This document shows, in pieces, positions 12,748-16,419 of a stretch of DNA of 16,419 nucleotides; positions within the stretch are counted from its first letter, which is position 1, and every line of letters starts with the position of its first letter. The notes under the pieces are model-generated. The model had not been told where the DNA came from. It saw only the letters and a program-made list of their open reading frames with translations, and searched no databases. A program made the position numbers and the translations under genes. Source of the DNA: Pseudomonadota bacterium (lineage in GTDB: Bacteria; Desulfobacterota; Desulfobulbia; Desulfobulbales; DAOVYS01); NCBI GenBank assembly GCA_030635485.1, contig DAOVYS010000031.1, positions 1-16,419 on the forward strand, given 5' to 3'.

Positions 12748-14835
12748 ATGGTTTTACGAGAAGAAATTGAAATAGGCGGGCGGACCCTTACCATTGAAAC
12801 GGGTCGATTGGCAAAACAGGCCAACGGTTCAGCCCTGATTACTTATGGAGATACCGTTGTCCTGGTAACCGCCACTGCTGCCAAGGAAGCCAGGGAAAAC
12901 GTCGATTTTTTGCCCCTTACAGTGGAATATCAGGAACGGTTTTATGCTGTAGGGCGTATTCCCGGCAGTTTTTTTAGACGCGAGATTGGTCGCCCCACGG
13001 AAAAGGAGACACTCACCTGCCGTTTTATAGACCGGCCGTTAAGACCTCTTTTTGCCGATGGTTATCAGCACGAGACACAGGTGATAGGCACCGTATTATC
13101 CGCGGATCAGCAGAATGATCCGGATATATTGGCAATAATCGGGGCATCCTGTGCCTTAACGCTCTCCAACATACCCTTTCTCGGCCCAATTGCCGGAGTG
13201 AGGGTCGGGTACATGGATGGAGAATATATACTCAACCCCACAAAGGACCAGTTAGGGGAATCGAGGATGGATTTAATCATTGCCGGCACCAAAAATGCCG
13301 TTGTAATGGTTGAAGGCGGAATCGACAACTGCAGCGAGGCGGAGGTTCTTAACGGAATATTTTTCGGTCATGAGGCCATGCAGCCCATCTTGGAAGTGCA
13401 GGAGAAGATGCGAGCTGCGGTCGGAAGACCGAAGATGGAAATATCGCCCCCTGAGAAGAACGAGGATCTGGAAAAGCGGGTGGCTGAAATTGCGGCATCC
13501 GACATGGGAAAAGTAATCACTACTTCAGACAAGATGGAGCGTGGTGATCTGTTTGATGAGCTGAAGGCCAAAGTGGTTGATCAGATCGAAGAGGAGTCTG
13601 AGGGTTGCGGCCGTGAAGCAAAGGAGATCCTTTACGGTCTGAAGAAAACCATGATGAGGGATCGAATTGTTAAGGATCATGCCCGTATTGACGGCAGGAA
13701 ATTTGATGAGATTCGTCCGATAACCTGTTCCGTATCAGCACTGCCCCGTGTCCATGGATCATCGTTGTTTACTCGCGGAGAGACGCAGGCAATGGTCACT
13801 GCCACACTGGGGAGCGGTGACGATGAACAGCGTGTTGAATCTCTTTACGGAATGTCTTTTAGGCCATTCATGCTTCATTATAATTTTCCGCCTTATTGTG
13901 TCGGTGAAGTGCGTTTCATGAGGGGTCCGAGCAGGCGTGACATCGGACACGGCGCCTTGGCAACCAGGGCGATTAAGGCGGTACTGCCTGATAGTGAGAA
14001 ATTTCCATATACGATTCGGATCGTGTCCGAGATCATGGAATCAAACGGTTCTTCGTCCATGGCAACGGTGTGCGGCGGAAGTCTTGCCCTTATGGATGCG
14101 GGAGTGCCGATCAAAAAGCCGGTTGCAGGCGTGGCCATGGGTCTTATCAAGGATGGCGAAGAGATAGTGGTTCTTTCGGATATTCTTGGGGATGAAGATC
14201 ATCTGGGTGACATGGATTTCAAGGTCACTGGAACCGATGAAGGAATCACCGCTCTTCAGATGGACATCAAGATTGAGGGTGTATCAAAAGAAATCATGTC
14301 AAAGGCGCTGGAGCAGGCCAATGCCGGGCGTTGTCATATTCTTGAGGAAATGGACAAGGCGCTTTCAGCGCCAAGGACGGAGGTGCCTGAACATGCGCCG
14401 AAAATTTTCACTCTTCAGATAAATACGGACAGGATTCGTGACATCATCGGCCCGGGCGGCAAAATTATCAAGGGGATGACCGCTGAATTTGGAGTAAAGA
14501 TTGATGTGGATGATTCCGGAAAGGTCATGATTTTTGCCCCCAACGGCAAGGTCGGCGATGCCGTGTCAGACCGGATCAAGAGTCTGACCGAAGAGGCCGA
14601 GGTCGGCAAGATCTATACCGGAACCGTTCAGAAGATCGTTGACTTTGGCGCCTTTGTTCAGATCCTTCCGGGTATTGACGGACTTGTCCATATATCTGAA
14701 CTTGAGAACAGACGTGTAAATAAGGTCACCGATGTTCTGAAGGAAGGTGAGGAGGTCCGTGTCAAGGTGCTTGCCGTTGATCAGCGCGGCAAGATCCGGT
14801 TGAGCAGGAAGGCTCTTCTGGAGGAAGGGGAATGA
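12748..14835 (+). CDS. pnp: Polyribonucleotide nucleotidyltransferase (PNPase)
   Basis: PNPase degrades RNA 3' to 5' with phosphate and can add tails from NDPs; it is a core RNA-decay enzyme. The protein is 695 residues (E. coli 711). Order of domains: first RNase PH core (1-215, with FFRREIGRPTEKE and RFIDRPLRPLF), all-helical linker (about 235-310), second catalytic RNase PH core (about 315-540, with FTRGETQA, YNFPPYCVGEVRFMRGP and the active-site Asp block LSDILGDEDHLGDMDFKVTGT near 477-497), KH domain (IIGPGGKIIKGM near 566) and S1 domain (619-690). The start is ATG 12748 with GAGGAG 5 nt upstream. No key residue seems missing. A 7-bp tandem repeat begins within the stop codon. Confidence 0.97.
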   Translation: MVLREEIEIGGRTLTIETGRLAKQANGSALITYGDTVVLVTATAAKEARENVDFLPLTVEYQERFYAVGRIPGSFFRREIGRPTEKETLTCRFIDRPLRPLFADGYQHETQVIGTVLSADQQNDPDILAIIGASCALTLSNIPFLGPIAGVRVGYMDGEYILNPTKDQLGESRMDLIIAGTKNAVVMVEGGIDNCSEAEVLNGIFFGHEAMQPILEVQEKMRAAVGRPKMEISPPEKNEDLEKRVAEIAASDMGKVITTSDKMERGDLFDELKAKVVDQIEEESEGCGREAKEILYGLKKTMMRDRIVKDHARIDGRKFDEIRPITCSVSALPRVHGSSLFTRGETQAMVTATLGSGDDEQRVESLYGMSFRPFMLHYNFPPYCVGEVRFMRGPSRRDIGHGALATRAIKAVLPDSEKFPYTIRIVSEIMESNGSSSMATVCGGSLALMDAGVPIKKPVAGVAMGLIKDGEEIVVLSDILGDEDHLGDMDFKVTGTDEGITALQMDIKIEGVSKEIMSKALEQANAGRCHILEEMDKALSAPRTEVPEHAPKIFTLQINTDRIRDIIGPGGKIIKGMTAEFGVKIDVDDSGKVMIFAPNGKVGDAVSDRIKSLTEEAEVGKIYTGTVQKIVDFGAFVQILPGIDGLVHISELENRRVNKVTDVLKEGEEVRVKVLAVDQRGKIRLSRKALLEEGE

Positions 14836-14868
14836 TGAGTGATGAGTGACTAGTGACTAATGACTAAT
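14834..14868 (+). repeat. Degenerate 7-bp tandem repeat starting in the pnp stop codon
   Basis: Five 7-bp units in a row: GATGAGT, GATGAGT, GACTAGT, GACTAAT, GACTAAT. The first unit starts on the second base of the TGA stop. Neighbouring units differ stepwise, as expected of slippage followed by point change. Confidence 0.85.
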
Positions 14869-14870
14869 GT

Positions 14871-14910
14871 TGATGGTCTCGTGAAAAGTCCTTTTTTTGC
14901 GAGGCCATCA
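14871..14910. repeat. Inverted repeat between pnp and the M16 peptidase gene
   Basis: TGATGGTCTCG (14871-14881) pairs with CGAGGCCATCA (14900-14910), 11 bp with one U:G pair, around an 18-nt loop containing seven T residues. It may end or attenuate the pnp transcript, though the T-run is in the loop rather than after the stem, so it could instead be a short dispersed repeat. Confidence 0.6.
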
Positions 14911-14947
14911 TCATTTATATGATTACTGATTTTATACTTTTATCCGC

Positions 14948-16210
14948 ATGTACAAAAAAACAGTTCTAGATAACGGCGTTCGGGTGATAACCGAACGTAT
15001 TCCCCATACCCGTACCGTATCAGTGGGACTCTGGGTGGATGTCGGTGCACGTGATGAGCATGATCTCAACAACGGGTGCGCCCATTTTCTGGAGCATATG
15101 TTTTTCAAGGGAACCAACTCCAGGTCCGCCCAAGTGATTGCAATGGAACTGGATGTTCTTGGAGGAACGGCCAATGCCTTTACTTCAAACGAACAAACCT
15201 GTTTTTTTGCCACGGTCATGGATGATCGGCTGTCGCGCTATATGGAGCTGCTGTCCGATCTTTTCCTGAATTCCGTTTTTGCCGAGGATGAAGTGGAACG
15301 TGAGCGACAGGTCATCCTTCAGGAGATCAGTATGGTGGAAGACACGCCGGATGAACGGATCCATGAGCTTTTTTCCGCACAGCTGTGGGGAAGGCACCCT
15401 CTGGCCAATACTGTTCTGGGGTCCAGAGAGGTTGTCGGTTCCATGAATACCCGTAAACTGGTCGATTATGTAGAACGATATTATAGGCCGGAAAAGATTC
15501 TTATAGCAGCTGCTGGCAATCTTGATCACAAACATTTTGTCGAACTCTGCAATGAAAAGTTTCCTGGAATTAGAGCTGATGAAGGCGCGGCCGGCGCGAC
15601 CCGCGTCATGCCTGCGGAACAGTCCCCACTAAGGAAGGTCTATACCCGTCCTCTTGAACAGGTCCATATGATTCTAGGAACCTATGGACTCCCCGTCGAT
15701 TCCGATGATCGATACAAGCTGGCTCTTTTAAATACCATATTGGGCGGAAATATGAGTTCCAGGCTCTTTCAGGAGATCCGTGAGAAGCGGGGGCTTGCCT
15801 ATTCCGTTTATTCGTATCTTGTACCTTTTGCGGACTCCGGATATATGGGTGTATATATGGGAGTGGACCGTGAGACCGTGAATGAGGCCGTTTCTCTGTC
15901 AACCGTGGAAATCGAAAAGATTGCCACTGAGCCGGTAACAGAGGAGGAGCTGATGAATGCCAAGGATTACACCAAGGTGACTCTTTTTCTGGCTAACGAG
16001 AATACTGAGGCTAGAATGATCCGGATTGCACGTAATGAGTTCTATTTTAATAGATATATATCGTTTGATAATGTGGTGGCAGGTATTGATATTGTAACAA
16101 TAGACGAGATTATGGACCTTTCCGCCCGGCTTTTCAGGGACAAGGATTTTTTCGCCGCAGCGTTGGGTCCGCTTGAGAACGGCGATATAGATTGGAAGTC
16201 CCTTAACTAG
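14948..16210 (+). CDS. M16 family zinc metallopeptidase (processing peptidase-like, MlpA/YmxG type)
   Basis: A pitrilysin-type (M16B) zinc protease of 420 residues, close to the roughly 410 of the B. subtilis homologue that also lies downstream of pnp. The inverted zinc motif HFLEH is at 46-50 (H46, E49, H50) and the third ligand E126 in QVILQEI lies 76 residues after H50, exactly the family spacing. The C-terminal half carries the inactive repeat with GGNMSSRLFQEIREKRGLAYSVYSY, the R/Y block that contacts peptide substrate. No signal peptide is seen, so it is likely cytoplasmic. No Shine-Dalgarno is visible before ATG 14948, where the upstream sequence is AT-rich; the start is supported by the family N-terminus (YKKTVLDNGVRVI). 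It may have its own weak expression or depend on pnp read-through. Confidence 0.93.
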   Translation: MYKKTVLDNGVRVITERIPHTRTVSVGLWVDVGARDEHDLNNGCAHFLEHMFFKGTNSRSAQVIAMELDVLGGTANAFTSNEQTCFFATVMDDRLSRYMELLSDLFLNSVFAEDEVERERQVILQEISMVEDTPDERIHELFSAQLWGRHPLANTVLGSREVVGSMNTRKLVDYVERYYRPEKILIAAAGNLDHKHFVELCNEKFPGIRADEGAAGATRVMPAEQSPLRKVYTRPLEQVHMILGTYGLPVDSDDRYKLALLNTILGGNMSSRLFQEIREKRGLAYSVYSYLVPFADSGYMGVYMGVDRETVNEAVSLSTVEIEKIATEPVTEEELMNAKDYTKVTLFLANENTEARMIRIARNEFYFNRYISFDNVVAGIDIVTIDEIMDLSARLFRDKDFFAAALGPLENGDIDWKSLN

Positions 16211-16216
16211 TGCCCA

Positions 16217-16345
16217 TCCAGAAATGGCCTTTTTGTCCGATCTCTGCGTCACAGCGAAAAAGAAAAATGCTCACATATACCCAATATGCTGCGCTTTTTC
16301 TTTTTCACTATTCCTTGATCTCGAACAAAAAATCTCATTTCTAGA
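16217..16345. repeat. Long imperfect fold-back repeat downstream of the M16 gene
   Basis: The outer arms 16217-16240 and 16321-16345 are complementary over about 24 bp with several mismatches (TCCAGAAATG against CATTTCTAGA, and the A/T-run with GTCCGA against TCGAAC). Inside, GAAAAAGAAAAA (16256-16267) pairs perfectly with TTTTTCTTTTTC (16295-16306), and CATAT/ATATG closes the tip. There is no open frame. It looks like a dispersed non-coding palindrome that may also end the operon transcript. Confidence 0.75.
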
Positions 16346-16349
16346 CAGA

Positions 16350-16374
16350 GGGGTCGGGAAGCAGGGGTCGGGGG
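16350..16374 (+). other. G-quadruplex-like run
   Basis: Four G-tracts in 25 bases (GGGG, GGG, GGGG, GGGGG) are separated by TC, AAGCA and TC, which satisfies the usual G3+N1-7 pattern. It contains a direct repeat of GGGGTCGGG. The rest of the window to 16419 shows nothing else I can support. Confidence 0.55.
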
Positions 16375-16419
16375 TCAGGATAACGGATTGATTATTCAGT
16401 TGTTTTTGCTGACACATGA

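Noticed and set aside
14834..14868. CRISPR-like array
   Set aside because: Units are 7 bp with no spacers; it is a short tandem repeat.

Overview
The window carries a bacterial housekeeping cluster, most likely from a Desulfobacterota (deltaproteobacterial) genome. Product sequences and gene order support this: an RseC-like protein, a Tat-exported ApbE, a His-rich ion transporter and the rimP-nusA-ylxR-infB-rbfA-nrnA-truB-rpsO-pnp-M16 peptidase order. The taxon is inferred from gene content and sequence style; no search was run.

Layout. 1-1227: tail of a Cys-rich, ferredoxin-like gene followed closely by apbE (flavin transferase). 1228-1930: a terminator, a hairpin-rich leader and a universal stress protein. 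1931-3543: a membrane ion transporter of the NhaD/citrate-transporter kind, closed by a strong two-way terminator shared with the convergent rseC-like gene (3567-4019, minus). 4106-4171: back-to-back promoters, one for the rseC-like gene and one for tRNA-Gly(CCC). 4267-4539: three hairpins, the last two terminator-like, just ahead of rimP. 4540-16210: the transcription/translation operon. It covers ribosome assembly (RimP, RbfA), transcription elongation and termination (NusA), RNase P modulator-like YlxR, IF-2, nanoRNase/pAp phosphatase, TruB, S15 and PNPase, followed by an M16 zinc protease. 16211-16419: a fold-back repeat and a G-quadruplex-like run.

The operon matches the E. coli metY-rimP-nusA-infB-rbfA-truB-rpsO-pnp order, including a tRNA gene at its head, with the extra ylxR and nrnA genes usual in other phyla. 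The genes jointly make and tune the 30S subunit, initiation and RNA decay.

The two most unusual points both involve infB. First, the reading frame is broken by one in-frame TAG (8319-8321) inside switch I of the IF-2 GTPase domain. It sits in a roughly 35-base patch where nearly every invariant residue is changed, while the flanks are well conserved and the length is exactly right. Second, the infB-rbfA junction carries a highly structured segment of about 169 bp flanked by a perfect 10-bp direct repeat. Removing the segment and one repeat copy leaves a compact stop-to-start junction, so this looks like an insertion of a small mobile or MITE-like element. Other intergenic gaps (truB-rpsO, rpsO-pnp, pnp-M16) also hold strong inverted repeats that may be regulatory leaders or short repeats.
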